Below, one piece after another: positions 1-8,006 of a DNA stretch of 50,326 nucleotides. Origin of the DNA: JBFWRI01 sp050248995 (GTDB taxonomy: Bacteria; Pseudomonadota; Alphaproteobacteria; JAIXQD01); assembly GCA_050248995.1 (NCBI GenBank), contig JBFWRI010000014.1:1-50326 (forward strand), read 5' to 3'. The position numbers were made by a program, and so were the translations under genes. The notes under the pieces are model-generated. The model was not told the origin of the DNA, did no database searches, and was given only the letters and a program-made list of their open reading frames with translations. Within the stretch, counting starts at the first letter, position 1. The number at the start of each line of letters is the position of its first letter.

Positions 1-2
1 CG

Positions 3-1094
3 TATAATAATCCTGCCAGCCGCGCGATTCTGGATCGCTGGATGGACCTGTATAACCGCTATATGCCTATCATGGTGGAAGCGCTGAAGCGCCGTTCTCC
101 TTTTAATCCGAACGATTACAAAAAAGAGACCACATGGGAGAAGGCGATCGCCGCCCGCGCTTTTGATACGCTGCGTTGCCTGTTGCCAGTAGGTACTACC
201 ACGTTGCTAAGCTGGCACACCAACCTGCGTCAGCTGCGCGATCACTTGCGCCACCTGTATTCGCATCCGTTGGAAGAGGTGCGTACTGTTGCTAAAACCA
301 TTTTTGCCGCTGTTACGGAAAAGTATCCCAACAGCTTTAATGGCGAGGAACTGAGCGACACCAGCCAGCGTTACGACGCCCGCAACCAGTATGCGGCCGC
401 CGTAGCGCGCGAAAGCCATTATCTTGAAGTCGACAAAGCATTGGGCCGGCTGACAGCACAGCAACAGCAGGCCATGCGCAACGGCGATGTGCTGCTGTAT
501 GATGCCATGTTCGATACGCGCATGTGTAACCTGGCCGAGGAAAAGTTGTTCAGCACGCGCCCACGCAGCGCACCGCTGCCGCGTTACTTGTGTGATTATG
601 GCCTCTACAAGTTCTCGTTCCTGCTGGATTTCGGCAGCTACCGCGACCTGCAGCGCCACCGCAACGGTATCTGTCAGATACCGGTTGTTGGCAACCAGTT
701 CGGCTTTTTTGAATGGTACCGTCAGGAACTTGAAGACCTGCTGACACCCGCAGATTACCAGAATCTGTGGCGTGATATCCAGGCACAGCTGCAGGCGATT
801 GCCGACCTGCCGAAGAAGGGCATTGCAACCGACAGCATCCAGGACCAATACCTGTATCCAATGGGTATGGCCTGCCTGACACAGTTGACGTATTCATTGC
901 CGCAAACTGTGTATGTGGCGGAACTGCGCTCGCAAAAGACCGTGCACCCCAGTCTGCGCCCCATCGCACAAGGGATGGCCCGTGAAATCCAGCAGCGCCA
1001 CCCGGCGCTGAAGTTGTATGTTGATTACGACGCCGACAGCTGGACTGCCAAGCGCGGCGAGCAGGATATCGTTGAAAAGAAAAAGACAGCCTGA
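3..1094 (+). CDS. thyX: ThyX-like FAD-dependent thymidylate synthase, C-terminal part (5' end outside window)
   Basis: The frame is open from base 3 with no convincing start, so the gene begins upstream and about 363 codons are visible. Two segments look like ThyX. The first (AFDTLRCLLPVGTTT, then NLRQLRDHLRHL) matches the conserved end of a ThyX fold. Later comes a second copy with a QRHRNG motif and a second end block (LYPMGMACLTQ, then HPSLRPIAQGM). In classical ThyX the RHR motif is followed by serines that bind dUMP; here it continues NGICQIPVV, so the second copy looks degenerate. ThyX makes dTMP from dUMP using FAD and methylene-tetrahydrofolate. The stop overlaps the folA start by 1 nt. 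Family assignment is fairly firm; activity cannot be judged because the N-terminal domain is missing. Confidence 0.62.
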   Translation, partial: YNNPASRAILDRWMDLYNRYMPIMVEALKRRSPFNPNDYKKETTWEKAIAARAFDTLRCLLPVGTTTLLSWHTNLRQLRDHLRHLYSHPLEEVRTVAKTIFAAVTEKYPNSFNGEELSDTSQRYDARNQYAAAVARESHYLEVDKALGRLTAQQQQAMRNGDVLLYDAMFDTRMCNLAEEKLFSTRPRSAPLPRYLCDYGLYKFSFLLDFGSYRDLQRHRNGICQIPVVGNQFGFFEWYRQELEDLLTPADYQNLWRDIQAQLQAIADLPKKGIATDSIQDQYLYPMGMACLTQLTYSLPQTVYVAELRSQKTVHPSLRPIAQGMAREIQQRHPALKLYVDYDADSWTAKRGEQDIVEKKKTA

Positions 1095-1636
1095 TGACAG
1101 CCTCTGTTTCCATATCGCTGATTGCCGCTGTGGCAAAAAACGGCGCCGTGGGGCGCAACGGTGCACTTCTATGGAACCTGCAAGAAGATTTACAGCGCTT
1201 CAAGCTGCTGACGATCGGTAAGCCCGTCATTATGGGCCGCAAAACATGGCTGGCGCTTGATAAACCACTGCCCGAGCGCCTGAATATCGTGATGACAAGC
1301 CAGCCGGACTTTACCGCCACGGGCGCAACAGTGGTGCACAGTTATGAAGAAGCGGTTGCACATGCCATTCCTTTGGCTGTGCAGGGCTTCGGCGAAATCA
1401 TGGTGATTGGCGGCGCGGCGGCATACGAGGCAGCGCTGAACGGCCCCGAGCCCTTGCGCGCCCAAAAAATGTACCTGACAGAAGTGGACGATATCCCCGA
1501 CGATGCCGACGCGTTTTTCCCGAAGTTCAACAAGGATGAGTGGCAGGTGACGCAAACGTTGCCGCGCCAGGGTCCGCCGCCGTTCGCGTTTGTTGATTAT
1601 GTGCGCAAGGAAGAGAAGAAGGAGCAGGCGGCATGA
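1094..1636 (+). CDS. folA: dihydrofolate reductase
   Basis: 180 aa, the usual length for bacterial DHFR, which reduces dihydrofolate to tetrahydrofolate with NADPH. Family motifs are present: the N-terminal strand SLIAAVAKNGAVGRNG, the substrate-loop region LLWNLQEDLQRFK, the NADPH-binding MGRKTW, and IMVIGGAAAYEAAL near residue 100. The start is fixed by the TGATG overlap with the upstream ThyX-like gene. The stop overlaps the next gene by 4 nt (ATGA), so the gene sits in a translationally coupled operon. The partner is unusual: folA normally pairs with thyA, whose reaction yields dihydrofolate, whereas ThyX releases tetrahydrofolate directly. Confidence 0.93.
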   Translation: MTASVSISLIAAVAKNGAVGRNGALLWNLQEDLQRFKLLTIGKPVIMGRKTWLALDKPLPERLNIVMTSQPDFTATGATVVHSYEEAVAHAIPLAVQGFGEIMVIGGAAAYEAALNGPEPLRAQKMYLTEVDDIPDDADAFFPKFNKDEWQVTQTLPRQGPPPFAFVDYVRKEEKKEQAA

Positions 1637-2490
1637 GGTTTTTGCTTGTTATTACGTTGATTATCGCCTGCGCCGCGTTGTATTTGGGTGTCGCCAATAA
1701 ACCCGGTGATGTTGTGGTTGAGCAAGAGCCGGTATACGCGAACGTGGTGAAAAACCGCACCATCCGCTGTGCGTATGTACCGTTTAAGCCGCTGACCATC
1801 AAAGACCCGAACACGGGCGAGTTGTCGGGAATCTTTGTTGACTTGCTGAATGACCTTGCTGCGCGGTTGGCGATGAAGATCGACTGGGTGGAAGAGGTGA
1901 CGTATGCCACCGTTAATTCGGGTTTCCAGACACGCCGTTATGACGCGTTCTGCACGGGCCTGTGGCCGGGCGCGACGCGGGCACACAACACGCTGTTCAG
2001 CGAAGGCTTGTTCTATGACCCGGTTGGTGTATTCGTGCGTGCTAACGACAACCGCTTTGATGACAATCCGTACAAGCTGAATGATGCGGCCTACACGGTT
2101 GCCTATACCGAGGGTGACGGTACCGAGGCGATGGCGAAAACCATCTTTCCGCTGGCCAAGAAACTGCCGCTGGGCCCCGTGGGTGACGGCGAGTATTACC
2201 AGAACATCATCACCGGCAAGGCCGATATGGCGATGGCCACCAAGCTGAACGGTGTGCAGTTCAGTGCCGAGAATCCGGGCCAGATCAAGGAAGTACCGTC
2301 AGACAAACCTATCCGCATGTATCCCGTTACCATCGGGCTGCCGGAAGGCGAATACGGCCTGAAGAAGATGCTGGATGCGGTGATCTTCGAAGCGCAGGAT
2401 GATGGCACGGTTGAACGCGTCATCAAAAAGTACCTTGGGCCAACCGCCGGCATGCTGTATCGCCAGCAACAAACTTATGTGCCGTTCTGA
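1633..2490 (+). CDS. periplasmic solute-binding protein, family 3 type
   Basis: 285 aa with an N-terminal hydrophobic stretch (residues 2-20, with LIIAC inside it that could serve as a weak lipobox) and then a bacterial extracellular solute-binding fold. The pattern IRCAYVPFKPLTIKD, then GIFVDLLNDLAARL, then YDAFCTGLWPG is typical of family 3 amino-acid-type binding proteins. No permease or ATPase gene lies nearby, so it may serve a distant transporter or act as a sensor. It overlaps folA by 4 nt and the next gene by 1 nt. The ligand cannot be told from the sequence. Confidence 0.75.
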   Translation: MRFLLVITLIIACAALYLGVANKPGDVVVEQEPVYANVVKNRTIRCAYVPFKPLTIKDPNTGELSGIFVDLLNDLAARLAMKIDWVEEVTYATVNSGFQTRRYDAFCTGLWPGATRAHNTLFSEGLFYDPVGVFVRANDNRFDDNPYKLNDAAYTVAYTEGDGTEAMAKTIFPLAKKLPLGPVGDGEYYQNIITGKADMAMATKLNGVQFSAENPGQIKEVPSDKPIRMYPVTIGLPEGEYGLKKMLDAVIFEAQDDGTVERVIKKYLGPTAGMLYRQQQTYVPF

Positions 2491-2990
2491 TGACGCGACG
2501 CCTTATCGTTCTTCGTCATGCCGAGGCCGAGCCGTATTGTGCGGATGATTTCGGCCGCCGTCTTGTGGCGCTGGGCCATAAGCAGGCTGCCGAAAGCGGC
2601 GACTGGCTGCGCCGGCAGGATTATAAAATCGACGTGGTGTTCTGCAGCGGCGCAGCGCGCACGCGTGATACCTTCCAGTATGCCTTTCCTGCCGGTGTTG
2701 AAGATGCCACGGTGATTTTCGATGATACCATCTATAATGTCGGCCATGCGCGCGGCGAGATGCAGGAGCTGTATGCAGCTTTTCGGCAGATTCCCGAAGC
2801 GGCGCAAACCGTGCTGATGATCGGCCATAACCCGACGGCGCCGCAGGTGGTGCTGGATATCGACATCGGGGCACAGCTGACAGGCTTTGGCAAAGCGGCC
2901 TGCGCGGTGCTGGATATCAATGGCGGCTGGGCCGATTTACCGAATTGTGGCGGGCAGTTAACCGCTTTGTTTACGCCACCGCAGGTGTGA
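2490..2990 (+). CDS. SixA-like histidine phosphatase
   Basis: 166 aa with the histidine phosphatase signature LRHAEAE at residues 8-14; His10 would carry the phosphoryl group and Arg9 sits beside it. A second catalytic His lies in MIGHNPT, about residue 111. This matches the short SixA branch, which removes phosphate from phosphohistidine proteins. The start overlaps the upstream stop by 1 nt (TGATG), making it the last clearly coupled gene of the operon that starts with the ThyX-like gene. Substrate is unknown; other members of this branch act on small phosphoesters. Confidence 0.78.
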   Translation: MTRRLIVLRHAEAEPYCADDFGRRLVALGHKQAAESGDWLRRQDYKIDVVFCSGAARTRDTFQYAFPAGVEDATVIFDDTIYNVGHARGEMQELYAAFRQIPEAAQTVLMIGHNPTAPQVVLDIDIGAQLTGFGKAACAVLDINGGWADLPNCGGQLTALFTPPQV

Positions 2991-3039
2991 CGAATCTTTG
3001 TTGAAACGGCGCGTAAAGGGCAGGTATGGTGCTGTTATT

Positions 3040-3591
3040 ATGAGTCCTGACCCCATCCAGTTTGGTGATCTTAAGATTGATGTAGCGGCATTGCCGCCCG
3101 GACAGGCGCTTGTGCTGCAGGCGCTGGAAGAGCGCCTGACGCAGGGCAAGGTCGGCACGCGCGAATTTTGGCATTCGGAAGGGCTGAGCCACCCGCGCGA
3201 TTTCGGCTGGGCCAAAGGTCAGGTGTCGCATGGTTACCTGCTGCACCTTTTTGAAAAGTCAGGCCTTGTTACCCGCGAGATGAGCGTCGCAAAGCGTCGT
3301 GACGCCGTGCGATCCGCGGTTAGGAACCTTGGGCATAACCTGCACATTTTATCCGGTGTTTATGATATTATGCCCACGATCGCTAATGAATCCCTGGCCA
3401 GCTGGCACCATACATCCTACAAGCTGAGCCCGCTTTGGTTGCAGCGTGTAGGTGTGCACCGTGATGTGTGGGACGAGCCCGGTTTCGGGCATGATCCCAA
3501 GCTTCTTTTCTCTGTGCCTGAGAGAGAAGGCATAGGGGACCCGCCAGCCAAGGGCTGGTGGCGTAAAACCAAAAAACCGGAAGTCTGCTAG
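3040..3591 (+). CDS. hypothetical protein
   Basis: 183 aa from the ATG at 3040 (MSPDPIQFGDLKID). A longer frame could begin at a TTG at 2998 but its extra 14 residues (KRRVKGRYG) look like untranslated leader. Family not recognised. The middle (TREFWHSEGLSHPRDFGWAKGQVSHGYLL) has no motif I can name, and the tail is basic with several Trp. No signal peptide or membrane segment is visible. It follows the SixA-like gene by 49 nt on the same strand and may be the last gene of that operon. Confidence 0.6.
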   Translation: MSPDPIQFGDLKIDVAALPPGQALVLQALEERLTQGKVGTREFWHSEGLSHPRDFGWAKGQVSHGYLLHLFEKSGLVTREMSVAKRRDAVRSAVRNLGHNLHILSGVYDIMPTIANESLASWHHTSYKLSPLWLQRVGVHRDVWDEPGFGHDPKLLFSVPEREGIGDPPAKGWWRKTKKPEVC

Positions 3592-3659
3592 GGCCTTTCA
3601 CGGGCCTTGAAATTAAAATTACTTTTGACTTTATAAGCATTTGTTGATTGAATCGGCGC

Positions 3660-3726
3660 ATGAAGCAGACCCGACGATAAGCCGCTTTGCGCCCCGCCAC
3701 ATGCGGGATTTTGTTCTTTGCTTCAT
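3660..3726 (+). promoter_or_regulatory. structured leader with mini-ORF and terminator-like hairpin before argB-like gene
   Basis: The arms ATGAAGCA (3660-3667) and TGCTTCAT (3719-3726) are perfect inverse complements and can close a 51-nt domain. Inside lies a 5-bp hairpin CCCGC/GCGGG (3693-3707) followed by ATTTTGTTCTTT, which looks like a weak intrinsic terminator. The left arm also begins a 6-codon ORF, 3660-3680, reading MKQTRR then stop, with two adjacent CGA arginine codons. No good SD precedes it. Taken together this could be a transcription attenuator; that is inference. Confidence 0.4.
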
Positions 3727-3751
3727 CTTCTTTCCGTTACCGAGGTTTTAA

Positions 3752-4819
3752 ATGTTTGATGCCCACAAGGCCGGTATAACCGGCTCGGACACCGACTACT
3801 TGTTGATCAGCGAAATTTCAGCGCTGCTGCAGATGGACGCCGTCAAGGCGGGCGCGCCGGATATCATCCAGTTTGAAAAGCTGGCGCCCCAGATCGCCGC
3901 TGAGATCGCCCGTCACCGGGGCGGGCATATTGTCTTGAAACTAAGCGGCAAGAATTGCGACAGCCGCGCCGAAGCCGAACCGGTGGCCACCGCCATCGCG
4001 CTGTGTGTGCGGGCCGGCATCACGCTGACGGTGGTGCATGGTGCGGGCAAACAGATCGACGAGCAGTGGAAGTCCGCCGGCCTTGAAAAGCAGACGCATG
4101 AGGGCTTGCGCGTTACGCCGGCCGAAGCCATACCGCTGGTGCGGAACGGCATCCAGGCGGCGAACGACCTGCTGGTTTCGCTGGTCAACGAAAAGCTGGC
4201 CGGTACGCCGCACAAGGCCGTTACCCTGCCGGGTGACGAGGTGATTGCCTGCAAGCAGTACCTTGATGCCGACGGCCTGCCGCGCTGCGGCAACGTGGGT
4301 GTGCCCGTGGGTGTAAAGGAATCGGCAATCGCGGCCCAGCACGCGCATGGCAATGTGGTGTTCGTAACGTCGATGGGTTATGCGACAGACGAAACCAGCG
4401 GCAAAAAAATCTGCTTTAACGTCAACGCCGATGATGTGGCCGAGGCCATCGCCCGCCATGATTCGGGTGCGGGTGTGCACCTGCTGCCAAAAACGCACCG
4501 CCTGATCATGATGTCGGATCGTGCCGTGGAAGACGGGCAGGGCAACCATATCCCGCTGATTACGCCCGAGCTGGCTGATGAACTGATTGCGCGCGAAGTG
4601 GTTGTGGGCGGCATGCAGAAGAAAGTGCGCTCGATTGTTTCGTGCCTAGAAGCGGGCGTGGAAGCCGTGCCGATCATCCCGAAAACAGCCGGTATTCGTG
4701 GCCTGATCGAGGAGTTGTTCACCAGCGGCGGCTGCAGCAAGGCGACATACTTCACCAGCGGGCCCGACAAGGCCTATATGCCGGGATTGCAAGGGCAAGG
4801 TATTGCCGCAAGGCTTTAA
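3752..4819 (+). CDS. argB: acetylglutamate kinase-like amino acid kinase
   Basis: 355 aa, longer than the usual 290-300 of ArgB because of about 50 extra N-terminal residues. The kinase core starts near residue 60 with IVLKLSGKN, followed by VVHGAGKQIDEQWK (ArgB normally has HGGG), NADDVAEAIA, and the C-terminal GGMQKKVRSIVSCLEAG typical of acetylglutamate kinases, which phosphorylate N-acetylglutamate in arginine synthesis. GAGG at 3740-3744 serves as SD 7-8 nt before the ATG. No other arg genes are nearby. The altered HGAG loop and the extension mark it as a divergent member, so a related acyl-amino-acid kinase role cannot be excluded. Confidence 0.75.
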   Translation: MFDAHKAGITGSDTDYLLISEISALLQMDAVKAGAPDIIQFEKLAPQIAAEIARHRGGHIVLKLSGKNCDSRAEAEPVATAIALCVRAGITLTVVHGAGKQIDEQWKSAGLEKQTHEGLRVTPAEAIPLVRNGIQAANDLLVSLVNEKLAGTPHKAVTLPGDEVIACKQYLDADGLPRCGNVGVPVGVKESAIAAQHAHGNVVFVTSMGYATDETSGKKICFNVNADDVAEAIARHDSGAGVHLLPKTHRLIMMSDRAVEDGQGNHIPLITPELADELIAREVVVGGMQKKVRSIVSCLEAGVEAVPIIPKTAGIRGLIEELFTSGGCSKATYFTSGPDKAYMPGLQGQGIAARL

Positions 4820-4840
4820 GTTCCTGGCGAAACTAAAGTT

Positions 4841-4884
4841 AATATTGTGGCGAGCCGGGTCAGCATGTATGTTTGGCCAATATT
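4841..4884 (+). promoter_or_regulatory. inverted repeat abutting the SD of the next gene
   Basis: AATATTG (4841-4847) and CAATATT (4878-4884) form a perfect 7-bp inverted repeat with 30 nt between. The right arm touches the SD (TTGGAG, 4885-4890) of the gene at 4897. A promoter-like TTGTGG-N17-TATGTT lies inside the repeat, so it could be an operator or an RNA stem. Weak evidence. Confidence 0.25.
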
Positions 4885-4896
4885 TTGGAGATATAC

Positions 4897-5307
4897 ATGG
4901 CGAACAAAAACCGTATTGAATTCGAGCACGAAGTGCCTGCTGCCGATCTTGGGCGCGGCATCTTTGTGCGTTATACTGAAAGCCCTGATTTCTGGCATAA
5001 CGTAAGTGGCGGCTGGCTGGGTTCTCGCAATCCACACCTGCTTGTTGAGTTACCAGATGCCAGCAAGCAGTCAGGCGGTGCCATGAATGAAATGCCTGTC
5101 CGCAGTATTGATAAAGTCAGTGTCGATTCGGTTATCAATGCTGCTTATGTAGCATTGGCGGGTGAACAGCAAAAACTGAGCAGTGGCTGGAAGCTTGTCG
5201 GCTATCGCCGTATGCGCCAGCACTTTCCCGATGCACCTCATCCCCTGAAGTCTGTCAGGGAAGCTATGAAGGTTTTAGAGCCGCTGCGCGTACCGGGTGC
5301 GTTTTAA
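4897..5307 (+). CDS. hypothetical protein
   Basis: 136 aa beginning MANKNRIEFEHEVPAADLG. The start at 4897 is preferred over in-frame upstream codons because GGAG lies 7-8 nt before it. No family, signal peptide or membrane segment recognised. It is a small soluble protein with an aromatic patch near residues 28-45 (YTESPDFWHNVSGGWLG). The stop TAA interlocks with the stop of prfC on the other strand (shared TTAA, 5304-5307). It lies alone between the argB-like gene and prfC. Confidence 0.6.
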   Translation: MANKNRIEFEHEVPAADLGRGIFVRYTESPDFWHNVSGGWLGSRNPHLLVELPDASKQSGGAMNEMPVRSIDKVSVDSVINAAYVALAGEQQKLSSGWKLVGYRRMRQHFPDAPHPLKSVREAMKVLEPLRVPGAF

Positions 5308-6905
5308 GCCGCCACATCCTGCTCGCGGGTTTTCATGAATTTGATTTTTGGGTTATCTTCCTGCGTGCGGTTCAGGTGCCACGCATTGCGGGCCAGAAAG
5401 ACCATGCGGCCATCATGATCGACCGCCAACGCACTACGGTTGGCATCTTCAAACGTCTTTAAAGCATCGGCGGGGCCATCTACCCAGCGGGCGGCATCGA
5501 TACTGGCTTCCTCGAACCCGGCTTCAAGCCCGTATTCGGTGCGAATGCGGTCGGCCAGGATTTCGAACTGCAGCGGGCCTACAACGCCAACCACCCATTC
5601 AGCACCCGTCATCGGCTTGAAAACCTGGCTAGCACCTTCTTCAGCAAAGTGTTCAAGAGCCTTGCGCAAGTGTTTGACCTTCATAGGATCTTTAATGTGC
5701 ACCCGACGCAGCACTTCAGGCGCGAATGAGGGCACGCCGGTGTAACGCAGCTTCTCGCCCTCGGTCAGGGTGTCGCCAATCCGCAGGGCGCCGTGATTCG
5801 GGATGCCGATAATGTCGCCGGGCCATGCTTCTTCAGCCAGGTTCTTATCGCGGGCCAGAAACGTCACAGCGTTGTTCACGGCCATCTGCTTGTCGTCGCG
5901 CACATGGTAAAACTTCATGCCGCGCTTAAAATGGCCGCTGCAGATACGCACGAAGGCAATGCGGTCGCGGTGGTTGGCATCCATGTTGGCCATAACCTTG
6001 AACACAAAGCCGGTGGTTTTCTTTTCGTCGGGGCTAACCGTGCGCCCGGCGGCCGTCTGCTCGCGTGGCGGCGGGGCATATTGGGCGAGACCGTCCAGCA
6101 GCTCGCGTACGCCGAAGTTATTGTAGGCCGAGCCGAAGAATACTGGGGTCATGCGGCCGGCACGGTATTCTTCCATATCCAGCTTGGGCAATACACCGCG
6201 GGCCATTTCGACCTGTTCGCGCACCTGCGCGGCGATGTCGGCGCCCAGCTGTTCATCCAGCAACGGGTCATCAAGGCCTTTGCAGCGCATGGCTTCATTG
6301 ACCTCAATGCCCTGCTTGCGTTCAAACAGGATCAGCGTGTCGTTGATGATGTCGTAGCAACCCTTGAAATCTTTGCCCATGCCGATCGGCCAGCTGGCGG
6401 GTGTAACGTGAATCTGCAACTGGTTTTCGATTTCCTGCAGCAGATCAAACGGGTCGCGCGATTCGCGGTCAAACTTGTTTATAAAGGTGATGATCGGCAC
6501 ATCGCGCATGCGGCAAACTTCGAACAGTTTGCGCGTCTGGCTTTCAATACCCTTGGCGCCGTCCAGCACCATAACGGCGCTATCAACGGCGGTTAGCGTG
6601 CGATAGGTATCTTCCGAAAAGTCTTCGTGGCCGGGCGTATCCAGCAGGTTGAAAGCGCGGCCATCGTAATCGAAGCTCATGACGCTGGCAGTGACCGAAA
6701 TGCCGCGTTCGCGCTCGACTTTCATCCAGTCGCTGCGGGCGCGGCGGGCATCGCCACGCGCCTTGACAGCGCCGGCCATCTGGATCGCGCCGCCGAACAG
6801 CAGCAGCTTTTCGGTCAGCGTGGTTTTACCGGCGTCCGGGTGGGCGATAATGGCAAACGTGCGGCGCCTTTCTATCTGGCGGCTGATTTCAGACGAATTA
6901 GACAT
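5304..6905 (-). CDS. prfC: peptide chain release factor 3
   Basis: 533 aa, normal length for RF3, a translational GTPase that removes RF1/RF2 from the ribosome after termination. The GTPase motifs are clear: AHPDAGKTT (G1, about residues 21-29), GISVT (G2), DTPGHEDF (G3), NKFDRE (G4). The family-specific RRARSDWMKVERERGIS follows G1. The C-terminal half carries the beta-barrel and RF3 C-terminal domain (VVGVVGPLQFEILADR). No strong SD precedes the ATG. The stop interlocks by 4 bp with the convergent gene at 4897-5307. Confidence 0.97.
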   Translation of the reverse strand: MSNSSEISRQIERRRTFAIIAHPDAGKTTLTEKLLLFGGAIQMAGAVKARGDARRARSDWMKVERERGISVTASVMSFDYDGRAFNLLDTPGHEDFSEDTYRTLTAVDSAVMVLDGAKGIESQTRKLFEVCRMRDVPIITFINKFDRESRDPFDLLQEIENQLQIHVTPASWPIGMGKDFKGCYDIINDTLILFERKQGIEVNEAMRCKGLDDPLLDEQLGADIAAQVREQVEMARGVLPKLDMEEYRAGRMTPVFFGSAYNNFGVRELLDGLAQYAPPPREQTAAGRTVSPDEKKTTGFVFKVMANMDANHRDRIAFVRICSGHFKRGMKFYHVRDDKQMAVNNAVTFLARDKNLAEEAWPGDIIGIPNHGALRIGDTLTEGEKLRYTGVPSFAPEVLRRVHIKDPMKVKHLRKALEHFAEEGASQVFKPMTGAEWVVGVVGPLQFEILADRIRTEYGLEAGFEEASIDAARWVDGPADALKTFEDANRSALAVDHDGRMVFLARNAWHLNRTQEDNPKIKFMKTREQDVAA

Positions 6906-6945
6906 GATGGGGATTTATAATGGGCCTGCCTGTTTAGCACCACAA

Positions 6946-6978
6946 AATAAAGCCCCGGCATTGCTGCCGGGGCTTATT
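6946..6978 (-). terminator. intrinsic terminator after small lipoprotein gene
   Basis: On the minus strand, AAGCCCCGGCA and TGCCGGGGCTT pair around a 4-nt loop and are followed by TATTTTG. The plus-strand copy also ends in TTATT, so it could work in both directions, also shielding the prfC start region. Confidence 0.85.
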
Positions 6979-6998
6979 CATTTCAGCTTAAGTCAATC

Positions 6999-7187
6999 TT
7001 ACTTGACGTAAGTCGGCTTCTTCTTCACGCAAACGCCGTCAGCATTGGCGGGCTTGCAGTTCTTGCCTTTCTTATCGCAGCACATCTTGGCCATCGGCTG
7101 GGCTTCCGTACCGCGGGGCGGAACGTCGCATGCGCTGAGGGCGAAAGAGGCGGCTACCAGCAGGGCAGCGAGCTTGAGGGTTTTCAT
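6999..7187 (-). CDS. small lipoprotein with Cys-rich tail
   Basis: 62 aa. Residues 1-20 form a lipoprotein signal ending in the lipobox LSAC, so the mature protein of about 43 residues should be membrane-anchored. The mature part has a CC pair (MAKMCCDKKGKNCK), two more cysteines and many lysines, which suggests metal binding. GGAG lies 7-8 nt before the ATG and a strong terminator follows, so it is a self-contained gene. It lies in a run of exported Cys/His/Met-rich proteins. No named family recognised. Confidence 0.65.
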   Translation of the reverse strand: MKTLKLAALLVAASFALSACDVPPRGTEAQPMAKMCCDKKGKNCKPANADGVCVKKKPTYVK

Positions 7188-7349
7188 TGGTTTTCTCCGT
7201 TTTAGAATAAAGTTACGCAGGTCTGGCAGCTTCCTTCAGGATAAAGGATGGGCTGCATGACGGGGATAATATCCATAGATACCGAAATACTCAACACGGC
7301 TTAATGGGCAAAATCGGTATTTTCGGCCTGTATTTGCACTTCTGCCACA

Positions 7350-7382
7350 TAAAAAGGGCCCCGGCACAGCTGCCAGGGCCCC
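7350..7382 (-). terminator. intrinsic terminator after DUF305 gene
   Basis: On the minus strand GGGCCCTGGCA pairs with TGCCGGGGCCC (11 bp, one G-U) with a short loop, followed by TTTTTATG. The core resembles the terminators at 6946-6978 and 8007-8034. Confidence 0.85.
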
Positions 7383-7399
7383 TGATTATTACCAGCAGG

Positions 7400-7975
7400 T
7401 TAATGCTGGTGGCTGGGGCCATCCCTGACAACATTCACATTCGTAATGTTGCTGCCCTCGGTCTTGCCGCGGGTTGCCAGCCAGTAGTTCATGAACTGGA
7501 TCTCGCGGCGCTGGGCAACGATGATCTCGCGCGCCAGCCGGCGCAGTTTCGGATCATCGCCCTTGGCCAGCAGGACCTCGGCCATGTCGATGGCGCCCTG
7601 ATGGTGCGGCACCATGCCGGCAGCAAAATCGATATCCGGGTCACCCGTGGGTTTTACTGCAGCCATGGCCTTATGCATGTCGTTCATGACGTCATCATAG
7701 ACACTACCGGAGTCGGAAGAAGCAGCCATCGCCTCATCCCAGTCATGCACATGGTCGGTGTGGCCGTCGTGCATGCTGCTAGTTTTTGCTTCGGTTTTTG
7801 TCTTTGCCGTAACCGCAGTTTGGTGGGTGCCATATGTCATACCATACTCGATTGGCGGCGGCCCCCCTGTGTAGCTGGTGGGATAGGGGGTCCCGGCCGT
7901 AACATTGCATGCTGAAAGTAGCAGCATACCGCCCAGCATCATGCCGCTGCGGATTTTCGTTTTAAGAAGTTGCAT
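7400..7975 (-). CDS. DUF305 lipoprotein, probable copper binding
   Basis: 191 aa. The signal ends in a lipobox (LLLSAC, residues 18-23), so the protein is probably anchored to a membrane facing the periplasm. The second half is a DUF305 domain: GDPDIDFAAGMVPHHQGAIDM, then AREIIVAQRREIQFM. DUF305 is a ferritin-like four-helix fold; studied members such as cyanobacterial CopM bind copper. The linker (HDGHTDHVHDW) and the C-terminal HQH are rich in His. An AGGAGA SD precedes the ATG and a strong terminator follows. Neighbours are other exported metal-ligand-rich proteins, fitting a copper-handling cluster; the metal is inferred. Confidence 0.85.
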   Translation of the reverse strand: MQLLKTKIRSGMMLGGMLLLSACNVTAGTPYPTSYTGGPPPIEYGMTYGTHQTAVTAKTKTEAKTSSMHDGHTDHVHDWDEAMAASSDSGSVYDDVMNDMHKAMAAVKPTGDPDIDFAAGMVPHHQGAIDMAEVLLAKGDDPKLRRLAREIIVAQRREIQFMNYWLATRGKTEGSNITNVNVVRDGPSHQH

Positions 7976-8006
7976 TTCTTTCTCCTATAAAGTTAACAAG
8001 GATGAC

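Noticed and set aside
3660..3726. Known riboswitch (SAM-II, guanidine or similar)
   Set aside because: The loops and conserved positions of those classes could not be matched; kept only as an unassigned leader.
5793..6596. 267-codon open frame on the plus strand
   Set aside because: Antisense to prfC; no recognisable domain.
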